64,000 nucleotides of DNA from Artemisia argyi. Taxonomy: Eukaryota; Streptophyta; Magnoliopsida; Asterales; Asteraceae. The stretch lies in NCBI GenBank assembly GCA_030686995.1, contig CM060685.1, positions 123,190,823 to 123,254,822 of the forward strand. The letters are read 5' to 3'. The translations under genes were made by a program, and so were the position numbers. Below the pieces are notes generated by a model. The model saw nothing but the letters and a program-made list of their open reading frames with translations. It ran no database searches and had not been told where the DNA came from. Below are positions 23,006 through 35,727 of the stretch, in pieces (the stretch's first letter is position 1; each line of letters begins with the position of its first letter).

Positions 23006-23149
23006 AATAGTTATTGTCTAGGTTAGGATTTCTTTTTATTAGGTCTCCTTGCTAGATTCCTTTCTAGTAAGATTTTATTTTTATATAGGTTTTCTTTAGT
23101 CTATCTTATTTCTTCGTGTCTTTGTTCGTAACCTTTACCATCCGACATC

Positions 23150-24261
23150 ATGGAAGGTGGTAACATCTTTGAACCCATCAACCCACCACAACAAAACCAC
23201 CCATAAAACCCACCACTACCAAACCAACCTCTTAGGACCCGAACCTTAGGAGAGTACTCCATTCCTAGCCACCAAGGCTATCAAAACACTATTGAGCTCA
23301 CTCAAGGAGCCAATGTGTCCCCCTTGCGATCCGACACCATCCGGTTGGTGCAAAGTGGATGTGCATTCCATGGACTTTGTTCCGAAGATCCTAATCAACA
23401 TCTCAAGGATTTCCTTAAAATCGTAGATTTCATAGACCTTGATGTTGTAACTAGAGAGTCGACCCGATTACGCCTATTCCAATTCTCTCTACGTGATCAA
23501 GCTAGTCAATGGCTTGAACGTTTACCCGCGGGATCCATCACCTCATGGGATGATCTCACCACTCGTTTCTTGTTCAATTTTTCCCACCGGGGAGAACTAC
23601 CAAGCTTAGAAATGATATCTTGATGTTCCAACAACGTCAAGGTGAAACTCTATATGAAGCATGGACTCGTTTCAATGACTTACTCCAAAAAGTCCCTCAT
23701 CATGGCATAGATCTTTGGCTCCAAGTCCAAATCTTCTATGACCATATCGATCTATCCACAAGGCGAACCATTGACCAATCGGCCGGTGGCAAGCTACGTG
23801 ATCTAAGTGCGGAAGAATCATGGGAACTCATAGAAGATCTTGCTCTCTATGACAATGAAAGTTGGAATGATCCCCCTGATTTGAACAAAACGGTCAAGGC
23901 AATATCTTTGCCTTCGAACAATTCTAGCACTCCCGATCGTAGGATCATAGAACTTGAGGACTAAGTCAAGTTTCTCATGAAATCTTACGAAGCTCCTAAG
24001 CCTTCAAGTCAAGTGAACAAAATCACTTCTTCATGAGAATTATGTAGTGGTCCCCATGACACTCGTGATTGCGTGGAACTCCCCGGACAAGCTTTTGCGG
24101 ATTACGCATCCTCGCGTACCGACGAAGCGGGATATAAGTGGTACACTTTCAAACCCGAGCCAAACCCTTACGGTGATTCCTACAACTCTTCTTGGAAAAG
24201 TCACCCAAATCTTAGGTGGAAACAAAGCCAAAACAATCCTTCCAATCCACCTAATCGTTAC
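23150..24261 (+). pseudogene. Gypsy gag, 5' portion, broken
   Basis: Capsid-type retrotransposon Gag (motifs LRLFQFSLRDQASQWLERLP, then DLLQKVPHHGIDLWLQVQIF). The start is at 23150. Breaks include an in-frame TAA at 23204, a frameshift near 23590-23605, a TAA at 23962 and a TGA at 24034. The last of these sits at the first position of a CCHC-like zinc knuckle (x-E-L-C-S-G-P-H-D-T-R-D-C). The frame is cut at 24261 by a solo LTR and resumes in phase at 28324. It is non-functional. Confidence 0.85.
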
Positions 24262-27200
24262 TGATTCGCCTCAAACGGTCAGATAATTATTGGTCAACCA
24301 CTTGTGAATGGTCAATTATAATAGTCAAACAGTCTAGGCCAATGCTTCCGTGGAATACAGTGTTTCCCCGGGTCGTAATGTCCCAACGAGGTGTGCGATG
24401 TTTTATTAAAAACGAATCTGTGATCGAGTGAATGTGAACAGGAAATGTATAAAAGTGTGTGTGTGTGTGTGTGATTACACTAGGGTTTTATAAAATAAAA
24501 TAACTTAAATAAACTATTTTAATGATTACGTAAAACCTAGATATCTAAAAAACTTTTAATAACTAAAAACGCGTACGTTTAATTTAATTCTACGTAAACG
24601 TACGAAACAAAAACAAATTTAACTAAAGTAGTAATTTGCATACCTTAGGGGCTTAAATGCAAATTAAATAAACTTAAAATATTTATTTTATAATTGACTA
24701 ACTATTTAATTAATTATTATTTATTTAATAAGTATTATTAATTATTTAATAATACACTAATAAATAAGAAAATGTAAAATAAGTCTTAGAAAAATAAAAT
24801 TAAACTTTGTAAAAGTCTAAAATATTATAAAACTTATTTTAAAAATAAAATTATATTTTTCTTACTATTTATCTAATTATTATTAATTAATAACTATTTA
24901 ATTATTATTTAACTATTTATATGATTTAAATTATTATAAATACTAAAAAGTCTTAGATAATTAAGAAGATTTTTATAAATCTAATTAACCATCACAGGAA
25001 TCCTAAAAAAATTATAAAAACTTTATTTTATGTATTTTAAAACTAGTTTACTAATTATTTTTCTATTTATTAATTAATAACTAATTAAACTATTTAAATT
25101 AATAAAACTAGTAAATGAACAGTAAAAATTCTAGAAAAATTACTAAAATTATATTATGACTTATAAAAGATAGGAAAAATATAAAATCTAGGTGTTTCTT
25201 TATAAAAATTAATTATGCTATTTAAAACTTATTTATTGATTAATTATTAATAAAACTATTTTTAATTCTAATAAATACTAAATGATATTATAAAAATCTA
25301 ATAAAATTACTAAAAATACATTAAATAATAGGAAATTAATAAAAATATAAAAACACAACTTACTTTATAAAAATCTAAAAATGAAAATTAAAATTAAATT
25401 GTATTAAATAGAAACTATCACTTATTTTTATATTGGTTTTTCTTGATTTTTCTTTTACAAAACTAATTTATATCTAAAAACAAGCAAATTTTATAAAAAC
25501 AACTAATTTATAGCTTAATAATAAGCACTGTGGGGGCTTATTACCTCCACAGTTGACTTTGGTTGACTGAAAATGGAAATAAGCTCAAATGAGCTTGTGT
25601 GGGACCCACTATGGATTATTCTGATCTAAATAAGTATATTGGACTTGTCTAAGCTTAAATTTTCCAAATAAGCTCAGTAGATAAACTGATAAGCAAAAAT
25701 AAGCTATTCCAAAACTCAAAAGCAACACAGAATAGGGACAAAGTATAAGGCTTATTTCAGGTGGGGTCCACTGGGTGCTAGGTCAAACTTATGGTCAACT
25801 ATTGATCCCTGGTAGGAGGGGGGTTGGAAGAACCTAAGTTGGAGGTGTGGGACCCACTGTGGTGGTCACAAATCACCACCAAAGTGGTGGTGATGGACTG
25901 AGTCTGATGGAGCAGGGCAATACCTTGCCCTGCAGGTTACTTTGAGAGTGAGTGGGGCCCAGATAAAAAATGCTAAAAATATAAGCTAAGTGGGAAATTA
26001 AAGACAAGCTGGTAGACTACAAATCCACAAAAGTTCAATTCCTGAATCTTGATACAAAATTCACAACAAATCCTTGAACTTTTGGAAAAAACTGAGATGA
26101 GCAAAGTTTGACTTTTGATATTATGGACTACTTTGACTATATTGAGCTTCTAAACTATATTACTGATTAATTAAGTTATAATAAGCTGTGATAGACCTAA
26201 AATAAGCTAAAGTTTTAAGATATAAGCTAATGGGTGGGTTTATGAGACTAAAATCCTTGACAGTTAACTGTCAAGGGATATGGAATTGGATTTTGACTTT
26301 ATAACCTATAACCACAGATTTTTATTGCTTCCCTATGATATATTAGCCTAATATGAAATGTTGCAGCAGAAACCAATAACTAAATTAACCTAAAACAACC
26401 CAAATGCTACTGAACCAAACACACCCTTATGGACTGTCTTTGATGATTTTCCAAGCAAATGGTTAATTTAAAACACAACACTGATTCAAAACACTAAATT
26501 ATGATTATGTAAAATCAAATGAGCCTGAATCAACCACTCCACAAGCATATACCTCAGATTTGTCAAGAATGAGTTATACACTGTGTAATTTTGATTTTTT
26601 TAAGCACAATTGAATCCAATGAATAAGCAAACTATTTTAAGCTATATTATCAATAACAAATATCAAATAAACATCTAAGAACACTAATTAAACAGTAACA
26701 AGCATTATCCAAGTAAAAAGCAAAAATAGAAATATCACTTACAAATGGTAATCACTGAGATATGATGAAACAAGGAACAAGTAACCAACTTAATACCTCC
26801 CAAAAGGTTCTAAACCAGAAACACACCATCATCCATCATACTCCATTGCCCAATCTTCATTACCACTATTTTTTATTTATTTCCTATTTAATTGATTTTT
26901 TTATGTATTTTTCTGTTTTTAATAAGTATTGCTGATTTAGAATTTCTAAAAGTTTAACAAGCTTTGTCAGAGCTTGTGTGAACTTATTCAATCTTCAATA
27001 ACAACAAACAACAATATTAAACTATGAATGAGATTTTGAATAAAACTTGCACAAAGATGAAATCAACTGAAAAACTTAAATTGATTACTTGTAACACTTG
27101 AGAATACACTGAAATTGATTAATCTAACACTTGAAAGCTTAAAATTCAACTGGAATTAAAGTTTACACTAGAAAGATTTATTTAATTAAACTACTCCTAA

Positions 27201-28318
27201 TTCTACACTAATAATCTTCTCTTCTGCTTTCTTTTCCATATATAGAAGATATTTTGAGCTTCTTGCAGTCTTGTGAGACTTTCCCATCAATCTCTAGCCA
27301 TTGATATAGTCAAATCAATCCACACCGTTTAAATTAACTTTTCGCGCCAAAAAGTCTTGGGGGTACTGTGGTTGTGTGGAGAGGGTTTTCAGGGCTTTAA
27401 ATGGTGCTTGGGAGTATGTGTGAGGTGGAGGATTTACGTGGAGAGCTGGGGGGTTGAGGTGGAGGTGAATCAGTAGGTGAATGGGTGGTATTGGTGCTAC
27501 AGTGGTGTGGGAGGGAAAAAGGTAGGGGAAGGGTGGTTTTGACTTGGGTTGACCCGGTTTAATAACTAAGGGTGGACTGGGCTGGTAGGGAGTTGGGCCT
27601 AGGAAGGGATAGTGGGTGGGCTATTGGTGTGTTGGGTTGGATTTGGTTTTGGGCAATAATAATAAAGGATCCGTTTGGTTTTTAAGTAGAAATCACAAGG
27701 ACCAAATTTGTAATTTAAGCAAAGTTGAGGGTCTGACTTTGTGACTTTCCCATAGTTATCAAAAGGGCCATATTGATCATTCATGAATAGTACAAGGGTC
27801 ACTTTTGATAATTTCCTATTTTTTATATCCGGGGACTATTTTTGCCAAACCTTCAAAGTCCAGGGACCAAACATGTAATTTTACCAAAGTTCACACCAAG
27901 GACCATTCCTGCAAAAGATTATTAGTACAAGGACCAATATTGATTTTCTCAAAGTTTTAAACATCCCAGGGACCATTTATGTCAATTTCCAAAGTACAGG
28001 GACTAAACTTGTAATTTTGTGAAACTTTGCACCAAAGGACTAAATATGTAACTTTATGATTTAAAAGGACCTTTGGTGACATTTTCATGTTTTTAGAATA
28101 ACCAGGGACTAGTTTTGACAACTTTTGAAACTTGAGGGACTGAAACTGCCAATTATGCAAACTTTGTACGTTTTTCATCTGTTTTTGCATATTTTGCATT
28201 TGAAACATATAAAACACACTTCTAAGATATTTTAAGTATTTTGATGCATATTTGAGTGTTTTTGGATGTTTTGGCAGTTCAGATTAGTATAAAATGATGA
28301 GTATTTAGACACTCATCA
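24262..28318. mobile_element. Solo LTR, 4,057 bp, nested in the Gypsy gag
   Basis: Begins TGATTCGCC and ends ACTCATCA (TG...CA with inverted TGAT/ATCA tips). It is flanked by a perfect 5-bp duplication GTTAC at 24257-24261 and 28319-28323. Removing it restores the phase of the surrounding gag frame. No internal coding sequence, primer site or second terminal repeat was seen, so it reads as a single LTR left by recombination. About 24530-25480 is extremely AT-rich. Bases 25500-26500 repeat 'aataagct' phrases. Bases 27640-28150 repeat an 'agggaccaaa...gtaatttt' phrase about every 50 bases. The size fits the long LTRs of Tat/Ogre-type Gypsy elements. Confidence 0.88.
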
Positions 28319-28323
28319 GTTAC

Positions 28324-29370
28324 CAACCAAACGGTTCACCCACTAACCGTACTTTCAATAACAATCCTTCTAATAACTATGGTAGTACCAATAATCTTGA
28401 AGGATTGATGTCCAAGTTCATGGCATCTCAAGAAGCTCGCATAGCTAAGTTTGAAACCGAATTCAATCAACAACAAACGGAGATGACCAATAAGATTGAC
28501 AACTTATTGAAAGCCCTCAACAACCAAGTGCTAACTACACCTAGGAAGGACACTAGGGACACCAACAGAGGAATCCAAATTAAGGACCCTTCATCATCCA
28601 AACACGTCCACTTTGTCAATGTTATCACCATTAAGCCAAAAGATTAGAATATAGAAGAAAGTGACAAGGATAAAGTTGGGATAGAAACCGAGACTAGGGA
28701 TGAGATTAAGGAAGTTGAGGTTAATAAAGGAGAAAATTTAGAGGAAGTAGAAAATGTAGAAGAGTACTTTGATAAGTTGCCCACCAAGGAAGAACGGGAA
28801 TATCACAAGGATTTATTCCATGATCCCGAGACACCATCTATCCTTGGTTCACCCCTTATTAAAGTAGGAGATCCCTCTAACATTAACATACCATGCAACA
28901 TTGGGCATATGCATGTGTGGAAAGCTTATATCGATCCTAGGTCTCCTATAAACATAATGACTAGGACCTATTATAATTGGGTAATGAAAAAACAACTCGG
29001 ATATAGGATGATGCCTAACACGAATTGGATGAGAAATTTTGTAGGAAGAGTGATAGGATTGCATGTCTTTGTAGGAAACTTCACTTATGTTACCGACTTT
29101 GTGATAGTAGAGGATACTCGTCCGGTAATAGATGATTTCCTAAGTCAAGTAGTGTTCGGAAAACCGTTTGTTGACGCTTCTAAGATGAGTTATGACCCGA
29201 CCCTAGGGATAGTTAGGTTCAAGGAAGAGAACGATGAGATTGCTTACCAAATGCCCTATAAGATTGAACAATACTGCCTTCTATCAAACCTAGAAAAGGA
29301 ACACAAGCAAGCGGTTTATTATAGGAATGAGGAGGATAGACGTAGAGGAGTAGATTATGTCATGAATTGA
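28324..29370 (+). pseudogene. Gypsy gag 3' portion and protease-like region
   Basis: The gag frame continues from 24261 in phase, with an Asn/Gln-rich segment and a coiled-coil-like stretch (28405-28530), a TAG at 28645 and then open sequence to 29370. The segment from about 28777 resembles the retropepsin-like region of Athila/Tat gag-pro (AYIDPRSPINIMTRTYYN and later VVFGKPFVDASKM). The expected D-[ST]-G or D-L-G active-site triplet reads D-P-R, so catalysis is doubtful. No RT follows. Confidence 0.8.
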
Positions 29371-31950
29371 ATACTTGGTTTCTACAAGGAATGTTTGCAA
29401 CTAGGTCTGGAATACAAAATTAAGATTGGAGATGACCTAGAGAATGAGACCAACGATTAGATCACGTAATTGCGCATGACCTTGAGTTTAGCTACAAGAC
29501 TCGTAAAATAAAGAAAACCACTTCTTGGGAGGCAACCCATGTTTTGTGTGTTTTTATTTGTTTGATTGTTATTTGCTTCCGTATGCATGCTATGTTTTTA
29601 TTGTTGGTAGATCATGTTTCAAACTAAAATTGTGAAAATGCTTTATTTTGTTGTTTAACTTCATATAAAGGTATTTTGCAAAAGCTAAGTGTAAGGGGAA
29701 ACCCCAAATTTGTTTTAAAGAAAGAAATTGATCTTGATTCTCCACAATATTAAATGAACATGTGTATTAGTATTTGTTAGAGTCAAATGCTTGTATCGAG
29801 TCATAATGATGTTTTGCAGGATTTTCCAGGAAGTAGGACATAAGTTTTTTTAGAAATTTTCCAGAAACTTAACGTAAAGATTTCTGCAGGTCACTTCTAA
29901 CGGCGTCAGGAGTTAACTCCTGACGGCGTCATGTGTAAAATTCTGAAAATTTTGCGAGTTTTGTTTTTCTAACGGAGTCTTAAAGTTTTTGTTAATTCTT
30001 TAGTTTTATAAACTCCAGGAAATCTACAAACATTCATTCCACAAGCATTATATCTTAATTTGCTTTCTAGGACTTGTTAGTATATATAGATTGCCGCCGA
30101 TTTTACGCGAGGTTGCCTTGTTTATTTTTTCAGGTTTAACAGGTTATATATGACAAGAAGATGATTTATTTTTCTGGAAGGGAAGCTTTGAATGTTCATT
30201 TTCTTGGAGGAAGATCTAACCTTGTTGCCACACTATCCACACCGAACGAATCAGGGGAGTATTTGTTTTCATTCTTTTACCTGTTTTACTTTTACATCCT
30301 TTAATTGAACATTGGGGACAATGTTCATCCTAAGTGTAAGGGGTGGGTAAATGATGATAACTTATAGGATACTATTGTACTTGAGTTTGTTTGTTTGATG
30401 GTAGGTGTGTAATAAAACTAAAAGAAATACTTGTTAGTGTAATTTTAGCGCCAAATTTAAATTTTTTTACAACATTTAGGAGTAAAACTTTAGCCTTAGC
30501 AAGCGTCTCATGGATAGGAGTTGTATGACTAGCACAAAACCGTACCATTCAGAAAAATTTTCCACCTAAATATGTGAGGTTCGCCTTTAGATTTGATAGG
30601 AAAAGCATTTACTGTTAGTGCTTATGAGTGTACCGGTAGCATTTAGATTCTAGAACTTGCGTTAGTGATGCATCCCGAGACCGCTAGTGAGACTACATTC
30701 GTGTAGTAGGATTTACTACATGATAAGAGGCATTAGGATCACCCTTGTGTTAAACCCGTATTATAATTACTTGACCATTTAAGTCATATTACTTGGCTAG
30801 TAAAGTCAATTAATTTTTCCCACACCTTAGCGTTGTACTCATTTTTAGTACACGAAACCCATAGTACACCCCTCCGAGCCTATCTTTTCGTTTCTAACTT
30901 TAAGCATTTTACTTAAAGGAAGAATTTGTTACAACCCACCCAAATGTGCAACCAAATCGCCTTAGACTTCCGTGTATGCACTCATTTTTAGTGTATTATT
31001 GTTACATGTTAAACCCTTAGTTAATTATCTAATTGATTATATGGTTGCTAAGTCGAGTCATATCTTGTACATATTGTTTTGGGACGATTGAGACTCATGG
31101 GTAAAGTACTTATGTTATGGAGTAATGAGGAAGAACATAATTTATTACCCTCATATGTGCGTTAATCTTAAAAAGTACTACAAGTGTTTTGATTATCTTA
31201 ATTCGAGTCATTAGATTAGTTTTTTGTAAAGTATGTAAAAATTCAAGTGTTAAGGTAATGTACATTCCCTATGATTTATTATTTTGGATGGTAGGGTAAG
31301 AATGTATGCAAAAATAAATAAATAAAATAAAATAAAAAAAATAAAATAAAAAATAAAAAATCAAGAAAAAGAAAGGAAAAAAAGAAAAGAAAAAAAAAAC
31401 ATACGGACTACCATCCCGTTCCATTCTATGTTTGTTTTAAGTTTTTGTTATTTTTAATTCATTAGCTTAAGTCGAGTCTAGTCTTGGCTTAGCAACGCCA
31501 TATTGTACATGTAATTAACCAAGATGATTAACTCGCCACCAGTAAATATTGCCTTTATCCAACAAAACTGTGTATTCCATATCCCTACACCTAACGTTAT
31601 AACCCTTTAAAAGACCTCTTTGATAGTTTATCCTAGGTGCTTACGCTAAGTGGTGGAGGTTTGATCCTATTCCAAGCCTATGGTAATCTATTTTGTTATG
31701 ACAAGTAGTGAGAGATGTTTTCCATTTCCATGTTCTGATATATACTTTATTACACCCGAGAGATGTGAGTATCTAAATACTATTTGTGAGGTGCTAGTGT
31801 GTGACCTCCGTGCTTGTCTTTGGTCTTTAGTGGAACGATTATTTGTTGTAATTACTTTTATATTAGTATTAAATGACCCCTAACTTGTATTTTGATTAGA
31901 ATAAAAGCGCATTTGCTTGAGGACAAGCAAATCTGAAGTGTAAGGGTATT
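29371..31950. other. Gypsy internal non-coding region
   Basis: No ORF of any family was recognised. It contains GGGAGGCAACCCATG near 29528, two GACGGCGTCA-type motifs at 29898-29932, an A-rich low-complexity stretch at 31310-31400, and a GGACAAGCAA context followed by a weak purine tract GTGTAAGGG just upstream of the 3' LTR. Confidence 0.6.
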
Positions 31951-32427
31951 TGATGAGGCGAAAAATAAACCGTTTTTAAGAGGCCATTTAAGCCCGAAGT
32001 AGAGATTATTTCATCAAATATTGCCCTAAATCGTTCCTTTTGTCATTTTAGGTACTTTTGGAGTGAAATCTGGAAAGGGAAGCATTTTAGACGTTTTTGG
32101 AGCATAAAAGTGAAGAAAACGGAAAAGTCTTAATTTTCCTTGCTGGGAACATTACCTGACGGCGTCACATGTTCCTTAATGACGGCGTCAAGAGTAATAA
32201 AAGAGGTGGATGTGGACAATACACGTGACGATCCAGAGAGTTTTGTGCATTGGAGACGACGGCGTCACCCAAGGCCGTCATGGTCCAAGTATTAGTGACG
32301 ACCCAGAACAATTTTACATATGACGACATCAAAAGTGGATCTAGGCAATCCGATTTCATTATAGGCGGTGAGTTGACGGCGTCACATGTTTACACATGAC
32401 GTCGTCATACTGTATAATCTATATATA
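31951..32427 (+). repeat. Gypsy 3' LTR, truncated
   Basis: Matches the first 477 bp of the 5' LTR with about 25 differences. Similarity ends abruptly after 'CTGTATAATCTATATAT'. The remaining roughly 930 bp and the right target duplication are missing. Confidence 0.85.
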
Positions 32428-32949
32428 TCTTTCATGAACAGTATGGCCAATAAAGCATGAAGATCGTACTAGTCTACCAGATTAACAATCCAATTTATAA
32501 AAGAGACTAATAGCTTTTCTTAATTATGTCTTTTGTCTAAATGATATCCCATGTTGTGCGATAAGTTTCTCAATTAAATAATTGTGGGGTTCAAGTGTTG
32601 CTTAAGACATGTGTGATGGATTTGTAATGTAAATATTGTGAGATAATTAAAATTGTCGTTCTAAAAATAATAATAATAAAAAATAGCTTTTCTTAATTTA
32701 TTTAAGAAAACAATTTATAAAAATACTTAGATAGACAACCTTGTCAGTTTGATTGCGAGGAAATATTTACTTAGGAAAATGATTTGCACACTCACACATT
32801 TGATTGAGACACTTTACTAATATATTGTATGCATTATATATTTATACAGTGCTTACAGTGTACTTTAACTTCTTGTACAATTAAGTTTCCTAATAAACAA
32901 TGTGAGTATCCAATCACCTCCCATTTACTAATGGAACATGTGTCATAAC
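32428..32949. other. Intergenic DNA between Gypsy and a hAT MITE
   Basis: AT-rich, no gene seen. A small A/T trinucleotide stretch (about 32667-32685) is present. Bases 32942-32949 (GTCATAAC) are the left target duplication of the next MITE. Confidence 0.4.
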
Positions 32950-33259
32950 TAGGGATGAGCATTTCGAACCGAATCCCGGAACCGAACCGGAACCGTACCA
33001 AAATGGTACCGTTCCTGATATACGGTACGGTACCGGTACTACGAAATAAGGGGGAAAAAAATCGGGACCACTAATTCGGTACGGGACCGGTACCAAATCG
33101 GGAAATTCTCGAAAAAAACGGGAAAAACCCGATTTCCCGGTACCGGTATCCGAATCCCATTCGGTACGGTACCAGTACCACTAATTTATGCTCGGGAAAA
33201 ATTCGGTACCACCAATTCGGTACGGGTTCGGTACGGTACCGGTACCGTGCTCATCCCTA
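32950..33259. mobile_element. hAT-type MITE with GGTACC-rich interior
   Basis: 310 bp with 12-bp terminal inverted repeats TAGGGATGAGCA. The flanking octamers GTCATAAC and GGCCTAAC match 6 of 8. The interior is a dense array of GGTACCGGTA, CGGTACGG and AACCGGAACCG words. The short inverted ends and an 8-bp-sized duplication indicate a hAT derivative. No coding capacity. Confidence 0.75.
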
Positions 33260-33267
33260 GGCCTAAC

Positions 33268-34323
33268 ATAGACGATACACAGGTGAGTTTTTGCTAATTG
33301 TAAACAATCTTGAAGTGATCATGCAATCTCTTACAAAATGAGGTCTTTATCTGTGTGAGTTTGTGCGGCGATGATTACCAACCCTGTGAGTTAGTCGCTA
33401 AGAGGTAAAAACCACGGTTACCAAAAATAAGGTGATGGTAACATTGGTCGTAAGAAGACATTTTTGAATGGTAAGCGATCCTAAAATATCACCAAATGGA
33501 CTATCATTATTGAAGCAAAACAAAGTTCTCGGAGTTGCAAGGCAAAATTTTACTCCATCCGTCTCAAAATAATTGTTCATCGACAAAAAACACACAGTTT
33601 AAGAAAAAAAATCATCATTACAGCTTTCTCTTTCTTACTTTTACTAATTAATTTAAAACTTCTTTAATATTTGTAATAATAACCTCAACTGAGAATAATA
33701 TGATAAACTCCAACTAAATTCCCTATCTATATTTTTGAAAGTGAACAATTAATTTATAATAATCCAAAATAAAAATATGGACAATAAATATGAGACAGTG
33801 AATACATAACATCGTAAATAGAGGATTTGTTAAAGAATCAAATTTATAGCCTTAAAATATGAACATGTAAGGAATTTTAACTATATCTACGAGAAATCAG
33901 TCATGCACTCAAAATTGCAAAACTCGTTCATGCGGTTTGGCCAAATTGCAAGTTTTTTCCTTAACCATTTAAAAGTGTGTGCATCGTTTTTTGAGGAACT
34001 TTGTGTTGCTGTTTTTGTCCCAGGGTTGCAGTTTTTGACAAGGGCATTTTGTCTTTGTTACTTTGTACATATATGGACAAAAAAAGCAACTCAGTTCTCT
34101 GCATAGACGGTGCCTGCGTTTTCGAAATGTTAAAGACGAGACTTGCAATTTGACCAAATCACAAGAACGATTTTTACAATATACTCTTAAAGAAAGTAAA
34201 CCTAAATTTAAATGAGCAATCCATCTCACTTTAAGGAACTTGGATTGGAAATTAGGGATTACTCATTTTCAAGTGAATATAATAGATTATGTAGGCCCTT
34301 AATTTTCACTAAAACTGGACTTA

Positions 34324-34368
<45 letters not shown>

Positions 34369-35719
34369 TACATTAATTAAAGAACATGGTCTATCATGCA
34401 TATTTATCTTAACATATAAGAGCATGAGAGCATGGGGTACGGTGGTGCCATGGCTGGCGCCATGGCCACCAGCCCATTTTGGCCGACCGCGCATCACACC
34501 GTCCCTCGCGCCATCGCGTCTGGCGCTGTCCCATAGGCGCTGCGCCATCGTTTTATTTATTTATTTATTTATTTTTGCTGGAAACGGTAACATTTTTTGA
34601 AAATAGGAGCATGGTTCCAAAAGGCTTTATTCTTTTTTCCTTGAATAACTTGGACTGTATCATTTTATTTTATTTTTTTTTGCAGTTGGGCAGCGCAACG
34701 AGGAAGAAGGCAAGTTTGGTACACATGCAATTTTAGTCCTTGTGATTTTCTTTTATATTTGTTAGTGTTGACAGTTTTAGTCCTTGTGGTTTTTAATGCA
34801 ATTTAAAAAAATAAATAAATTGTAATGCGTGTTTTTTTAATGTAATGTGCGTTTTTAATATTAATGAATTTTATTTTAGTTTATATTGTGTGTATTTTAA
34901 TTTTTGTATTTTAATTTTTGTAAAAAAAAAAAAAAAAAAAAAAGGCTGACGGCACCAGAAATTCTGTTGCCAATAGATACCCCTAAAATGTGGTGCCATA
35001 GGATTTCTGATGCCATAGAGATTTTTGCTGACGTGGCAGCAACTTTTTCCCACGGCACGAGCCTGACGGCTCAACGGTATCTAATGCTTAAGAGGATCAT
35101 AATCCAAAGCAGTGAACATGTAATTCTTTAACACTCAAACTCAAATCCTTTCAACTAAAATGTTTTTATATGTAAAAGTGTAATTTCTCGTAAAGATCGA
35201 TATGCAAGCAAAATCAAAGAACGTTGTTCCATTTTATGTTGTCCGACGCACCATAAAGTTTTAAATTCCATTTTAAAATTGCTGTCTTTTAGTACCCGTA
35301 TAATGAAATTCATGAGCAAAATTATTGAAGATGAAGACCAAAAAGGTTTTTTTTTTTTTTTTCAATGCTTTACGAGAATATATATACATGTACATCACAT
35401 CTTCAAAGAAATTAACGACTACGCCGCACACTGTTTTGTAGATAACGCTTAGGCCCCACTTGGGTTGTAGGTTAAAACCGACCCAAACGAAGACGAACAT
35501 GTCTTTATTTTATTTATTTTTTATTTTATAAACTAGACGAATACCGGTACAAACCGATGAGACCCTTAGTTATGGTTGACCTGCTGATTTTGGAGGCCTG
35601 TGCGATAAATACAAGTATGTTGCATTACTCGAAAATTTTGAACATATTCATTAACGGACCAAAGGTTAATTTTCACATGAAAAATATTGATGTTTTATGA
35701 TATTGTAATTTATTGTATT
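33268..35719. other. Intergenic DNA with simple repeats
   Basis: No gene is supported. Contains a (TAA)n microsatellite at 34325-34368, a GC-rich GGCGC-word stretch at 34430-34550, a TTTA run at 34553-34576 and an A-run at 34921-34943. Bases 34945-35075 hold repeated 'GCCATAG/GACGGC' words that could be subterminal repeats of an unrecognised DNA transposon. Confidence 0.4.
34325..34368. repeat. TAA trinucleotide microsatellite
   Basis: About 14 consecutive AAT units. Confidence 0.95.
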
Positions 35720-35727
35720 CCAATAAT

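Larger units (their letters stand above)
21571..32427 (+). mobile_element. Decayed non-autonomous Ty3/Gypsy element (Athila/Tat-like)
   Basis: The layout is a 5' LTR (21571-22981), a primer binding site, a gag with breaks, a nested 4-kb solo LTR, a protease-like region and about 2.6 kb of non-coding DNA, then a truncated 3' LTR (31951-32427). The non-coding part includes the phrase GGGAGGCAACCCATG at about 29528, a marker often seen downstream of the coding region in Athila/Tat elements, and 'TTGAGGACAAGCAAAT' just before the 3' LTR. No reverse transcriptase, RNase H or integrase could be found, so the element depends on other copies. The LTR copies differ at roughly 25 of 477 aligned positions. 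Confidence 0.88.

Noticed and set aside
24262..28318. Insertion in gag as a complete LTR element or LARD
   Set aside because: No second direct terminal repeat and no primer binding site were seen inside, so a solo LTR is the simplest reading.
33010..33250. GGTACC-rich stretch as a CpG-island-like promoter
   Set aside because: It lies wholly within a MITE with inverted ends and has no adjacent gene.
33903..34229. Opposing 67- and 86-codon ORFs
   Set aside because: They overlap each other on opposite strands and match no known protein pattern; treated as chance.
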